Source of the DNA: Litoditis marina
Lineage: Eukaryota > Nematoda > Chromadorea > Rhabditida > Rhabditidae
DNA length: 64,000 nt
Direction of reading: 5' to 3'
NCBI GenBank assembly: GCA_964036275.1
Contig: CAXIWQ010000145.1
Location: 1-64,000, forward strand
In this document: piece by piece, positions 26,803-36,087 of the stretch
Layout of the letters: each line of letters begins with the position of its first letter
Position numbering within the stretch: the stretch's first letter is position 1
Made by a program: the position numbers and the translations under genes
The notes under the pieces: model-generated
The model's input: the letters and a program-made list of their open reading frames with translations, nothing else
What the model was told of the DNA's origin: nothing
Databases searched by the model: none

Positions 26803-29800
26803 CTACAAAAAAAATCGTACGGCTATCAAGTCTGTTGCTCCCAACTACAAAAACATAATACGACTTTATATTCTGTGGCGCACAGCCACAAAATACAAAT
26901 TAACGCGGTTATTGACTCTTTGCCTTGCAGTTACAGAGAACATTTCATACAGCTATCAAATCTGTTGCTCCCAGCTACAAAAACCTAATACGACAATCTA
27001 TTCTGTGGCGCACAGCCACAAAATACGAATTTACGCGGTTATCGACTCTTTGCCTTGCAGCTACAGAAAAAAAGTTTATACGGCTATCAAGTCTGTTGCT
27101 CATGGCTACAAAAACCTAATACGACTTTATATCCTGTGGCGCACAGCCACAAAAGACAAATTAACGCGGTTATTGCCTCTTTGCCGTGCAGCTACAGAAA
27201 AAAGTTTATACGGCTATCAAGTATGTTGCTCCCAGCTACAAAAACTTAATACGACTATCTATTCTGTGGCGCACAGCCACAAAATACGAATTAACGCGGT
27301 TATCGACTGTTTGCTTTGCAGCTACAGAAAAAAGTTAATACGGCTATCAAGTCTGTTGCTCCCAGCTACAAAAACCTAATACGACAATCTATTCTGTGGC
27401 GCACAGCCACAAAAACGAATTAACGCGGTTATTGACATTTTTACTTGCAGCTACAAAAAAAAATCATACGGCTATCAAGTCTGTTGCTCCCAACTACAAA
27501 AACATAATACGACTTTATATTCTGTGGCGCACAGCCACAAAATACAAATTAACGCGGTTATTACCTCTTTGCCTTGCAGCTACAGAAAAAAGTTCATACG
27601 GCTATCAAGTCTGTTGCTCCCAGTTACAAAAACTTAATACGACTATCTATTCTGTGGCGCACAGCCACAAAATACGAATTAACGCGGTTATCGACTGTTT
27701 GCTTTGCAGCTACAGAAAAAAGTTAATACGGCTATCAAGTCTGTTGCTCCCAGCTACAAAAACCTAATACGACAATCTATTCTGTGGCGCACAGCCACAA
27801 AATACGAATTAACGCGGTTATCGACTCTTTGCCTTGCAGCTACAGAGAACAGTCCATACGGCTATCAAGTCTGTTGCTCCCAGCTACAAAAACCTAATAC
27901 GACTTTATATTCTGTGGCGCACAGCCACAAAAGACAAATTAACGCGGTTATTGACTCTTTGCCGTGCAGCTACAGGAAAAAGGTTATACGGCTATCAAGT
28001 ATGTTGCTCCCAGCTACAAAAACCTAATACGACTATCTATTCTGTGGCGCACAGCCACAAAATACGAATTAACGCGGTTATCGACTCTTTGCCTTGCAGC
28101 TACAGAGAACAGTCCATACGGCTATCAAATCTGTTGCTCCCAGCTACAAAAACCTAATACGACAATCTATTCTGTGGCGCACAGCCACAAAATACGAATT
28201 ATCGCGGTTATCGACTTGTTGGCTTGCAGCTACAGAGAAAAGTTCATACGGCTATCAAGTCTGTTGCTCCCAGCTACAAAAACCTGATACGACAATCTAT
28301 TCTGTGGCGCACAGCCACAAAAGACAAATTAACGCGGTTATTACCTCTTTGCCTTGCAGCTACAGAAAAAAGTTTATACGGCTATCAAGTCTGTTGCTCA
28401 TGGCTACAAAAACCTAATACGACTTTATATTCTGTGGCGCACAGCCACAAAAGACAAATTAACGCGGTTATTGACTCTTTGCCGTGCAGCTACAGAAAAA
28501 AAGTTTATACGGCTATCAAGTATGTTGCTCCCAGCTACAAAAACTTAATACGACTATCTGTTCTGTGGCGCACAGCCACAAAATACGAATTAACGCGGTT
28601 ATCGACTGTTTGCTTTGCAGCTACAGAAAAAAAGTTAATACGGCTATCAAGTCTGTTGCTCCCAGCTACAAAAACCTAATACGACAATCTATTCTGTGGC
28701 GCACAGCCACAATAACGAATTAACGCGGTTATTGACATTTTGACTTGCAGCTACAAAAAAAATCATACGGCTATCAAGTCTGTTGCTCCCAACTACAAAA
28801 ACATAATACGACTTTATATTCTGTGGCGCACAGCCACAAAATACAAATTAACGCGGTTATTGACTCTTTGCCTTGCAGTTACAGAGAACATTTCATACAG
28901 CTATCAAATCTGTTGCTCCCAGCTACAAAAACCTAATACGACAATCTATTCTGTGGCGCACAGCCACAAAATACGAATTTACGCGGTTATCGACTCTTTG
29001 CCTTGCAGCTACAGAAAAAAAGTTTATACGGCTATCAAGTCTGTTGCTCATGGCTACAAAAACCTAATACGACTTTATATCCTGTGGCGCACAGCCACAA
29101 AAGACAAATTAACGCGGTTATTGCCTCTTTGCCGTGCAGCTACAGAAAAAAGTTTATACGGCTATCAAGTATGTTGCTCCCAGCTACAAAAACTTAATAC
29201 GACTATCTATTCTGTGGCGCACAGCCACAAAATACGAATTAACGCGGTTATCGACTGTTTGCTTTGCAGCTACAGAAAAAAGTTAATACGGCTATCAAGT
29301 CTGTTGCTCCCAGCTACAAAAACCTAATACGACAATCTATTCTGTGGCGCACAGCCACAAAAACGAATTAACGCGGTTATTGACATTTTTACTTGCAGCT
29401 ACAAAAAAAATCATACGGTTATCAAGTCTGTTGCTCCCAACTACAAAAACATAATACGACTTTATATTCTGTGGCGCACAGCCACAAAATACAAATTAAC
29501 GCGGTTATTGACTCTTTGCCTTGCAGTTACAGAGAACATTTCATACGGCTATCAAATCTGTTGCTCCCAGCTACAAAAACCTAATACGACAATCTATTCT
29601 GTGGCGCACAGCCACAAAATACGAATTAACGCGGTTATCGACTCTTTGCCTAGCAGCTACAGAAAAAAGCTTATACGGCTATCAAGTCTGTTGCTCCCAG
29701 CTACAAAAACCTAATACGACAATCTATTCTGTGGCGCACAGCCACAAAATACGAATTTACGCGGTTATCGACTGTTTGCCTTGCAGCTACAGAAAAAAGT

Positions 29801-32127
29801 TTATACGGCTATCAAGTCTGTTGCTCATGGCTACAAAAAACCTGATACGACTTTATATCCTGTGGCGCACAGCCACAAAATACAAATTAACGCGGTTATT
29901 GACTCTTTGCCTTGCAGTTACAGAGAACATTTCATACGGCTATCAAATCTGTTGCTCCCAGCTACAAAAACCTAATACGACAATCTATTCTGTGGCGCAC
30001 AGCCACAAAATACGAATTTACGCGGTTATCGACTCTTTGCCTTGCAGCTACAGAAAAAAGTTTATACGGCTATCAAGTCTGTTGCTCATGGCTACAAAAA
30101 CCTAATACGACTTTATATCCTGTGGCGCACAGCCACAAAAGACAAATTAACGCGGTTATTGCCTCTTTGCCGTGCAGCTACAGAAAAAAGTTTATACGGC
30201 TATCAAGTATGTTGCTCCCAGCTACAAAAACTTAATACGACTATCTATTCTGTGGCGCACAGCCACAAAATACGAATTAACGCGGTTATCGACTGTTTGC
30301 TTTGCAGCTACAGAAAAAAAGTTAATACGGCTATCAAGTCTGTTGCTCCCAGCTAACAAAAACCTAATACGACAATCTATTCTGTGGCGCACAGCCACAA
30401 AAACGAATTAACGCGGTTATTGACATTTTGACTTACAGCTACAAAAAAAATCATACGGCTTTCAAGTCTGTTGCTCCCAACTACAAAAACATTATACGAC
30501 TTTATATTCTGTGGCGCACAGCCACAAAATACAAATTAACGCGGTTATTGACTCTTTGCCTTGCAGTTACAGAGAACATTTCATACGGCTATCAAATCTG
30601 TTGCTCCCAGCTACAAAAACCTAATACGACAATCTATTCTGTGGCGCACAGCCACAAAATACGAATTAACGCGGTTATCGACTCTTTGCCTAGCAGCTAC
30701 AGAAAAAAGTTTATACGGCTATCAAGTCTGTTGCTCCCAGCTACAAAAACCTAATACGACAATCTATTCTATGGCGCACAGCCACAAAATACGAATTTAC
30801 GCGGTTATCGACTCTTTGCCTTGCAGCTACAGAAAAAAGTTTATACGGCTATCAAGTATGTTGCTCATGGCTACAAAAACCTAATACGACTTTATATCCT
30901 GTGGCGCACAGCCACAAAATACAAATTAACGCGGTTATTGACTCTTTGCCTTGCAGTTACAGAGAACATTTCATACGGCTATCAAATCTGTTGCTTCCAG
31001 CTACAAAAACCTAATACGACAATCTATTCTGTGGCGCACAGCCACAAAATACGAATTAACGTGGTTATCGACTCTTTGCCTTGCAGCTACAGAAAAAAAG
31101 TTTATACGGCTTTCAAGTCTGTTGCTCATGGCTACAAAAACCTAATACGACTTTATATCCTGTGGCGCACAGCCACAAACGACAAATTAACGCGGTTATT
31201 ACCTCTTTGCCTTGCAGCTACAGAAAAAAAGTTCATACGGCTATCAAGTCTGTTGCTCCCAGCTACAAAAACCTGATACGACAATCCATTCTAAGGCGCA
31301 CAGCCACAAAAGACAAATTAACGCGGTTATTACCTCTTTGCCTTGCAGCTACAGAAAAAAGTTCATACGGCTATCAAGTCTGTTGCTCCCAGCTACAAAA
31401 ACCTAATACGACTTTATATTCTGTGGCGCACAGCCACAAAAGACAAATTAACGCGGTTATTACCTCTTTGCCTTGCAGCTACAGAAAAAAGTTCATACGG
31501 CTATCAAGTCTGTTGCTCCCAGCTACAAAAACCTGATACGACAATCTATTCTAAGGCGCACAGCCACAAAATACAAATTAACGCGGTTATTACCTCTTTG
31601 CCTTGCAGCTACAGAAAAAAGTTCATACGGCTATCAAGTCTGTTGCTCCCAGCTACAAAAACCTAATACGACTTCATATCCTGTGGCGCACAGCCACAAA
31701 AGACAAATTGTACTCTGTGAACCCAATGATAGACTTCTGAGAGATGGAATTCGAAATACATGGTCGCACAGAAACTATTCTCAGGCTGTCCGGGTGAGTT
31801 TTCATGTACTTTAAGGTAAATTTCCCAAAACTCGATGGGTTCCAGCGGTCGGATCATTTGGTTTGACTCGGTATTTTTTCGGGAAGGATCGAAGGGTAAA
31901 CACATGTGCAAGGGACCAATGCGCTGGCCAATTTCATATGCGCTGTGATTCATGAATTTTTCAATTTCTAAATATATGATTTATGTTTCCAGAATGGTTC
32001 CATTTCCGTCTTTTTCCTGGTTGGATCTAACATAGAAGATACAAACAATGTCCTTCAAGAAAGTCAAGAACACAAAGATATACTAATGGTGGATGTGGTT
32101 GACTCATATCGAGGACTCGTTTATAAG

Positions 32128-33183
32128 GTTTGCTCTGAGTATGTATGATAGAACATTCCGGTGGTTTCATCCCAGCCTGAGTCCCTCGCTTCTCGAAGTA
32201 TTTTGCGAGACTGGTATCCCGATGGATGTAAGAGCACAGAAATAGCGTATGCTTGAAGAGACCCAGGTTTGGATCGAGAGATCGGGAAGAAACTGTCGAA
32301 CAGTGTGATTTGAAAGGCTCCTTAAAGATGCAATGACATGAAGATTTAGGTAGAAAAGGTGTTTTGATATTTCACTGGCAAGGGGGAAAAAGGAATTCAT
32401 TCAATTTAACTTCTATCAATATTATCATTAGTACGTTTCTGCAGAGTCCAAGTCTTGCATCGAGTAGAGATTGCGAACACCTCAAGTATTCACGTTTATT
32501 GTTGCCATAAATTATCGCAGCGCGAGTAAAGATTACAGTTCGTGTATATGACTAACATTGCTAGATAGTAGATCGCAGCTCATTAGAGGTGTACTGAATA
32601 GAAAAAGAAGCTAACTGGCACATTATGGTTGTTAATCGAGTTCAAGTTTTCGAGTTTTGGAAAGTTCCGAGTTTTCGAGTTTGGCGAAAAATCGTGTTTT
32701 GGAAAATGGCGAGTTTTCGAGTGTTCGAATTAAAATTTATGAAACTTTTATTTTCGAGGTTCAGCGTCCAAAATTTCGAAATTTCGAGTTTCCGAGTTTG
32801 GCGGAAAATCGAGTTTTCGAGCTTTCGCGTTTTCGAGTATTGGGAGATTTTTCGAGTATTTTCGAGTCGAGTCGAGTTTCGAGTTCGACTTTAACATTCC
32901 CTATAGCACATGGTATAAGCTGCCACTTGAACTTCACCACAACGTACGGAAGCTTTAATAGAACGTTAACAAAACGTGTACAACGAGAGACTTGAAGGAT
33001 GATCAATATCTATAGCTCTCTGTTCTAGCCACCGTCAGGCAATGATTATCGGTAACTGACCCAAATCTATCTTCAGCTAATCTTGCAATCGATAAATGAG
33101 ATATCTTTCAGGCAAGCAGGTATTCATGTTGCATTCGTGTTTTCAGTTTAATTTCAGGTAAAATCAAAATCAAAATATTAAAG
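32128..33183 (+). other. Intron-like stretch of the GT31 fragment, no gene seen
   Basis: This stretch of about 1,056 bp lies between the second and third GT31 exon-like segments. It opens with GTTTGC after the codons for VYK and ends with pyrimidine-rich TTTCAG signals at 33146 and 33157 or a poorer AAAG at 33183. It contains the TTCGAG-rich simple repeat described separately. Short open frames of 77-112 codons here show no recognisable domain and look accidental. Confidence 0.55.
32637..32893 (+). repeat. Degenerate TTTTCGAG-type simple repeat
   Basis: About 255 bp are filled with imperfect repeats of TTTTCGAG and CGAGTTT. A longer piece is duplicated about 120 bp apart: CGAGTTTGGCGAAAAATCG near 32680 and CGAGTTTGGCGGAAAATCG near 32793. 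It ends in overlapping GAGTCGAGTCGAG. It is unlike the satellite and sits in the intron-like gap of the GT31 fragment. Confidence 0.75.
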
Positions 33184-33273
33184 GTACTGGCCGCGTTTCG
33201 TTGGATCAATGTGTATCACCCCAATAAGACGGTTCTAAAAATCGATTCCGATGTGATTCTTCGTCTCGATAAG

Positions 33274-33880
33274 GTGGGTAGATTATAGTCACCGCGAGAT
33301 AACTAAATGAGTATCATTCATTAACAAATCTTGTACAGTTTAGTATAATCTCTATTGAGCTATAGGATCCATGAAACTCAAACCGTGATGGAGAGCATAC
33401 GGTCAAGTTTGTGAAGGTGCAAGGGCTTGGGGGCCAGCGCATCTGCGTATCTTTGATCTACTCACTCTCTCATCCGCTGTTGAATGATCAACGACCGCTG
33501 GTACCCGCATCGCTCAATCTAATCGACCACTAGCTGTATTTGTTGGGGAATTCGATAAATTACCTGGCACCGTAGCAAAGTCTCCTAAAAAGGTCAGCTC
33601 CGAGCTGAACTTTCTGGTCAGCACCTCGCCCAAGTTTGAGTCACCTGCACTATGCTTAAACACAGAAAGTTGGCAACTATGTGGCCACACTGTGACCAGG
33701 TCCTCAATCAGGATGAGCTCACCACTTTCACGACTTTGCTACGGTGCCTGGTAAATGGTGAAAAATGTTGTCATCAGACAGAGTTCGCGAGTTCGCTCCT
33801 CCCACAGGATTTGTAGTTTGAACTTTCAGCACAACTAATCGACTGTTCAGTTTCAGATGTGCGCTGTTGCCCAACAACAG
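33274..33880 (+). other. Intron-like stretch between GT31 segments 3 and 4, no gene seen
   Basis: The stretch begins with a good donor, GTGGGTAG, and ends with CAACAG before the next segment, both in phase 0. Apart from the inverted repeat at 33560-33754 I see nothing recognisable. Confidence 0.5.
33560..33754. repeat. 23-bp inverted repeat flanking a 149-bp loop
   Basis: 33560-33582 and 33732-33754 are reverse complements at 22 of 23 positions, sharing GGCACCGTAGCAAAGTC. The one mismatch lies in CCTGG versus CCAGG. The 149 bp between them include a small palindrome, TCAGCTC-C-GAGCTGA, near 33593. It could be a decayed MITE or an intronic hairpin. No clear target-site duplication was found. 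Confidence 0.6.
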
Positions 33881-34071
33881 TTTTTCACTGACCCTGTGAT
33901 TGTGTGCAGAGTTGTACACTCGGCGCCCGTTCTTCGAGACCCTGAGAACCAGTGGTTTGTGTTCTTCTGACTTTCGATTTTTATTTCCAGTTTTGTTGGT
34001 AAGTTACTGAGGAATACGTCTAGCTGGTGTGATAATGCAACATATTATCTTCCCTAAAACTATATGAGCTC

Positions 34072-34173
34072 GTCGTATTAGGTTTTTGTAGCTGGGAGCA
34101 ACATATTTGATAGCCGTATGAACTGTTCTCTGTAGCTGCAAGGCAAAGAGTCGATAACCGCGTTAAATCGTAA
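34072..34173 (-). repeat. Solo satellite monomer fragment between GT31 and Penelope pieces
   Basis: 34072-34166 (95 bp), read on the - strand, is identical by eye to left-array sequence at 310-404, the GAGAACAGTTC plus AAATATG subtype. A further 7 bp match imperfectly. Its orientation is that of the right array, although its subtype is a left-array one. It separates the 3' end of the GT31 fragment from the Penelope-like fragment. Confidence 0.95.
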
Positions 34174-35016
34174 AAGTTTCTTTATTTGCATCTTTGAAAT
34201 TATCACTAGAATTGGTATATTTCAATAGGTTGTTTAGATTGGTTTTATTTATTGATTTACTATATATGTGTAGAGAGTTAGTATCTAATTGGCTGATATT
34301 ATTCATAATAATATCTGGTTCTATATTAGTACGTTGTTTATTATTATTTTCTTTCTTTCTTATATGTTTGAACCTGAATATTTTGATACCATAATAAGGA
34401 TGTGATTTCTTATCAAATGGTATAATGTTACTTGAAATATTCCCATAACTACCTATTTGATCGTTGAAACCATATGGATACGGTTCATTAATAATTTAAT
34501 CCAGAAAAGTTCTTTATCTAATCTCAGTCTTTTATTGTCATTATCAAAGTTATCTAAGATATCAATATGAAAATTCTCGGAATCATTTTGATCGAAAAAA
34601 TGTTTACAAATATATGTGTTGAGTTTATTCTTTTTAAATGATTGTCGGTGATTATTCATTCTTGTCTTGAGAGTGCTCTGTGTTTCTCCTACATATTGTT
34701 TTTGACAGTGTTTGCATGTGATGGCATATATTAGGTTCTTTGAATTACAATTAGTAATACCTGGTTTAATTGTTCTAATTTTATAATTTGTGACTGAACT
34801 ATAAATATAGTTATTAAATCTTATTTTAGGGCAAATCACACATTTATTATTATTACATTTGCTTCCCTTTTCTAAAGTACTGAAACAAATAACTTCTTTG
34901 ATGTTCTTTTCATATTTTCTGCTACTTAGTGCGGTATTATGATGATAATTGAAAGCGCTTCGTTTGGACAGTGGTATGTGATTGTTTGGCCGTAATCTAA
35001 GTATCGAGGTGGCCAC
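34163..35016 (-). mobile_element. Penelope-like retroelement fragment: GIY-YIG endonuclease end, frameshifted
   Basis: The - strand frame from 35016 to about 34490 encodes a Cys cluster, CNNNKCVICP (residues 54-63), then a GIY-YIG nuclease core: NLIYAIT (94-100), QYVGET (107-112), Arg119 and His123 in LKTRMNNHR, and the catalytic Glu169 in KELFWI. A Cys-rich segment followed by GIY-YIG and an E-fWI-L motif is characteristic of the C-terminal endonuclease of Penelope-like elements, which nicks target DNA for reverse transcription. A one-base shift near 34488-34497 leads to an early stop at 34453-34455. Another frame then encodes the expected PYGFND motif and stays open for about 95 more codons. 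It ends at a TAA (34163-34165) that lies in satellite DNA. The RT domain expected upstream is absent, and the codon at 35016 is GTG. This is a dead fragment. The upstream limit is uncertain. Confidence 0.85.
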
Positions 35017-35431
35017 ACCTGATACAGAGAGCGTGTGGTTTCAGCAGGGCTGCTGCCTTTCCGGAAGGTTTGGTAAAGGCCCACCATAAAAATTCGTAAT
35101 GGAGGCGATGGAGGCAACACACTCCGTTACCTGCCTCCACCTTTTGTGAACCCCATCAAAACGAACCCCTGTTTTAATTCCACGGAGGACAGACCCCTCC
35201 TAGAAATATTGTTAACGTTATATATGAGTTTGTTTTCTAGTTATAATATACATGGTATGTGTTGTTATTAGGTAAATATGAAATGAAAGTGAGATAAAAA
35301 GAAGATAAGGCAAAAAAGAAGAGAAAAAGAAGTTAAATAAAGGTATTATGGAAATATGTCAAAGAGGTTATTATGAAGAAGTAATTAAATTATGTATAGA
35401 TAAAGTTAAAAAAGGAAGAAATAAGGTGTTC
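35017..35431. other. Unassigned sequence between the Penelope-like and BEL/Pao fragments, with purine-rich tract
   Basis: The left half (35017-about 35210) is more G+C-rich, with small inverted repeats such as GGAGGCA and TGCCTCC near 35113-35141. No protein family is recognised in any frame. The right half is A+T-rich. It includes a nearly pure purine stretch from about 35280 to 35350, made of GAAGATAAGG- and AAAGAAGAG-like sequence. It may be untranslated sequence of one of the neighbouring retroelements or unrelated filler DNA. Confidence 0.5.
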
Positions 35432-35993
35432 TTCCTAGCTTCTGCTGTGCTTTGAGCACCCAACATTGCATTATCAACGTAAAGATTACGTAAAAGATCA
35501 GAAGAAATTGTAGTTTCGGAATTATCAAGATGGTGAATTATTGTAGCTCCAAGAAGAAATGGGCTTGAAATAACTCCGAATGGTACTCGAACGAAACGAT
35601 ATTCTTGTAAGTTGGACTTGATTGGAGGTTGTGTAATGTCTTTCAACCATAAGAAACGTGTAACTTCCCTATCTGGAAGATCCAGTTCAATTTGTAAGAA
35701 TGCTTTTTCAATATCACTTATTACAAGAATGTTAGGAAAACGTGATCGAAGAAGAATACCAGCAAGATCAGGTAATAAGACAGGACCACGGTATAAACAT
35801 TCGTTCAAAGAGTTGTGTCCCTTTGTTTTAGCTGAGGCATCATAAACAATGCGCACTTTAGTGGAAGTTTTGTTAGGTGTGACAACCGGGTGGTGTGGCA
35901 AATAATGAATGATTGAACTTTCGTCTATATGGTTATTTGGAATTGTTTCAATAATTCCGAGTTGCAATTGCTCTACGAAGATGGTATTGTCCC
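35432..35993 (-). mobile_element. BEL/Pao LTR retrotransposon reverse-transcriptase fragment
   Basis: About 185 codons on the - strand carry BEL/Pao-type RT motifs: YLPHHPVV, KVRIVYDASAK, SLNECLYRGP, motif A ISDIEKAFLQI with its catalytic Asp, VTRFLWLKD, motif B VPFGVISSPFLL and motif C YVDN. Family members use YVDD or YVDN at the active site. Only the fingers/palm part of a much longer gag-pol polyprotein remains. Protease, RNase H, integrase and LTRs are not visible. Similarity stops soon after motif C, at about 35432. Upstream, at 35992-35993, the reading frame passes straight into satellite sequence (TTTATACGG then GAC), so the N-terminal 50 residues of the open frame are satellite-derived. 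It is non-functional as it stands. Confidence 0.9.
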
Positions 35994-36087
35994 GTATAAA
36001 CTGTTTTCTGTAGCTGCAAGGCGAAGAGTCAATAACCGCGTTAATTTGTCTTTTGTGGCTGTGCGCCACAGAATATAAAGTCGTATT

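Larger units (their letters stand above)
21680..28160 (+). repeat. Left-distal patchwork of higher-order duplications
   Basis: Monomer-variant strings recur at several spacings. About 21.7-23.5 kb recurs 2,649 bp further on. About 25.4-26.4 kb recurs 1,243 bp further on. About 23.8-24.3 kb recurs 3,893 bp further on. The strings at about 18.7-19.5 kb reappear 9,142 bp away at about 27.8-28.6 kb. Markers include TTACCAGCTACAG after a truncated monomer (21791 and 24440), GCCTAGCAGC, GAGAACATTTCATACAGC, and a 76-bp short unit. Several rounds of unequal exchange of different lengths explain this better than one repeat unit. Confidence 0.65.
1..31709 (+). repeat. Left satellite array, 130-bp monomer, + orientation
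   Basis: The stretch is an uninterrupted tandem array of a monomer of about 130 bp (roughly 41% G+C), about 244 copies, starting mid-monomer at the window edge. Nearly invariant blocks recur in every unit: AATACGAC, TGTGGCGCACAGCCACAAAA, AACGCGGTTAT, GCAGCTACAG, ACGGCTATCAA and CAGCTACAAAAAC. Differences between monomers are concentrated at linked sites, such as AAAGACAAATTAA with TTGACTC versus AAATACGAATTAA with TCGACTC, CGACTTTATA versus CGACTATCTA versus CGACAATCTA, and CCCAGC versus CATGGC. The array stops abruptly at 31709, inside a monomer, where GT31 exon sequence begins. No unrelated insertion was seen inside it. The very long apparent reading frames are satellite by-products. Whether it is centromeric, subtelomeric or germline-limited cannot be told from sequence alone. 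Confidence 0.98.
31710..34057 (+). pseudogene. GT31 beta-1,3-galactosyltransferase-like gene fragment, truncated at both ends and frame-broken
   Basis: Five exon-like segments in order match the family layout. Segment 1 (31710-31793, 28 codons) has LLRDGIRNTW, the R..IR.TW signature. Segment 2 (31993-32127, 45 codons) has VFFLVGS and ILMVDVVDSYRGLVYK, matching the family FL.G and DIL..D..DSY blocks. Segment 3 (about 33184-33273) has AAFRWI and LKIDSDVILRL, whose D-S-D is the metal/UDP-sugar DxD motif. Segment 4 (33881-about 33958) has APVLRDPENQWFV. Segment 5 (about 33991-34057) has EEY in one frame and WCDNATYYLP in another, like the family Y-C-G-Y-L block. Introns 1 and 3 keep phase 0 with GTGAGT and GTGGGT donors. 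The 5' part (membrane anchor, stem) is missing: segment 1 abuts satellite with no splice acceptor. The segment 3 acceptor is weak, and a good TTTCAG 26 bp upstream would break the frame. Segment 5 has frame shifts and stops. Live members are Golgi type II enzymes adding galactose or a related sugar. This copy is probably dead. Confidence 0.75.

Noticed and set aside
1..31709. CRISPR-like array
   Set aside because: There are no constant short repeats separated by unique spacers. The whole 130-bp unit repeats, with only variant sites differing, and no cas genes are present.
32167..32400. 77-codon - strand open frame in the island
   Set aside because: No recognisable motif. It lies opposite the GT31 intron-like stretch and has no supporting signal.
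32625..32995. Overlapping open frames of 89 and 112 codons
   Set aside because: They arise from the TTCGAG simple repeat, which lacks stops. The peptides are low-complexity.
33728..33919. 63-codon - strand open frame overlapping GT31 segment 4
   Set aside because: It lies opposite an exon with clear GT31 similarity and shows no domain.
34194..34394. 66-codon + strand open frame rich in Leu, Phe and Ile
   Set aside because: It is the antisense of the A+T-rich C-terminal part of the Penelope-like fragment.
34926..35120. 64-codon - strand open frame upstream of the Penelope-like fragment
   Set aside because: It overlaps the endonuclease frame in another phase and has no recognisable family.
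35612..35845. 77-codon + strand open frame
   Set aside because: It is antisense to the BEL/Pao reverse-transcriptase fragment.
35991..36060. Telomere repeat remnants (TTAGGC-like) at the orientation switch or array ends
   Set aside because: Only TATTAGGTTTTT within the satellite was found. There is no tandem TTAGGC, TTAGG or TTAGGG.
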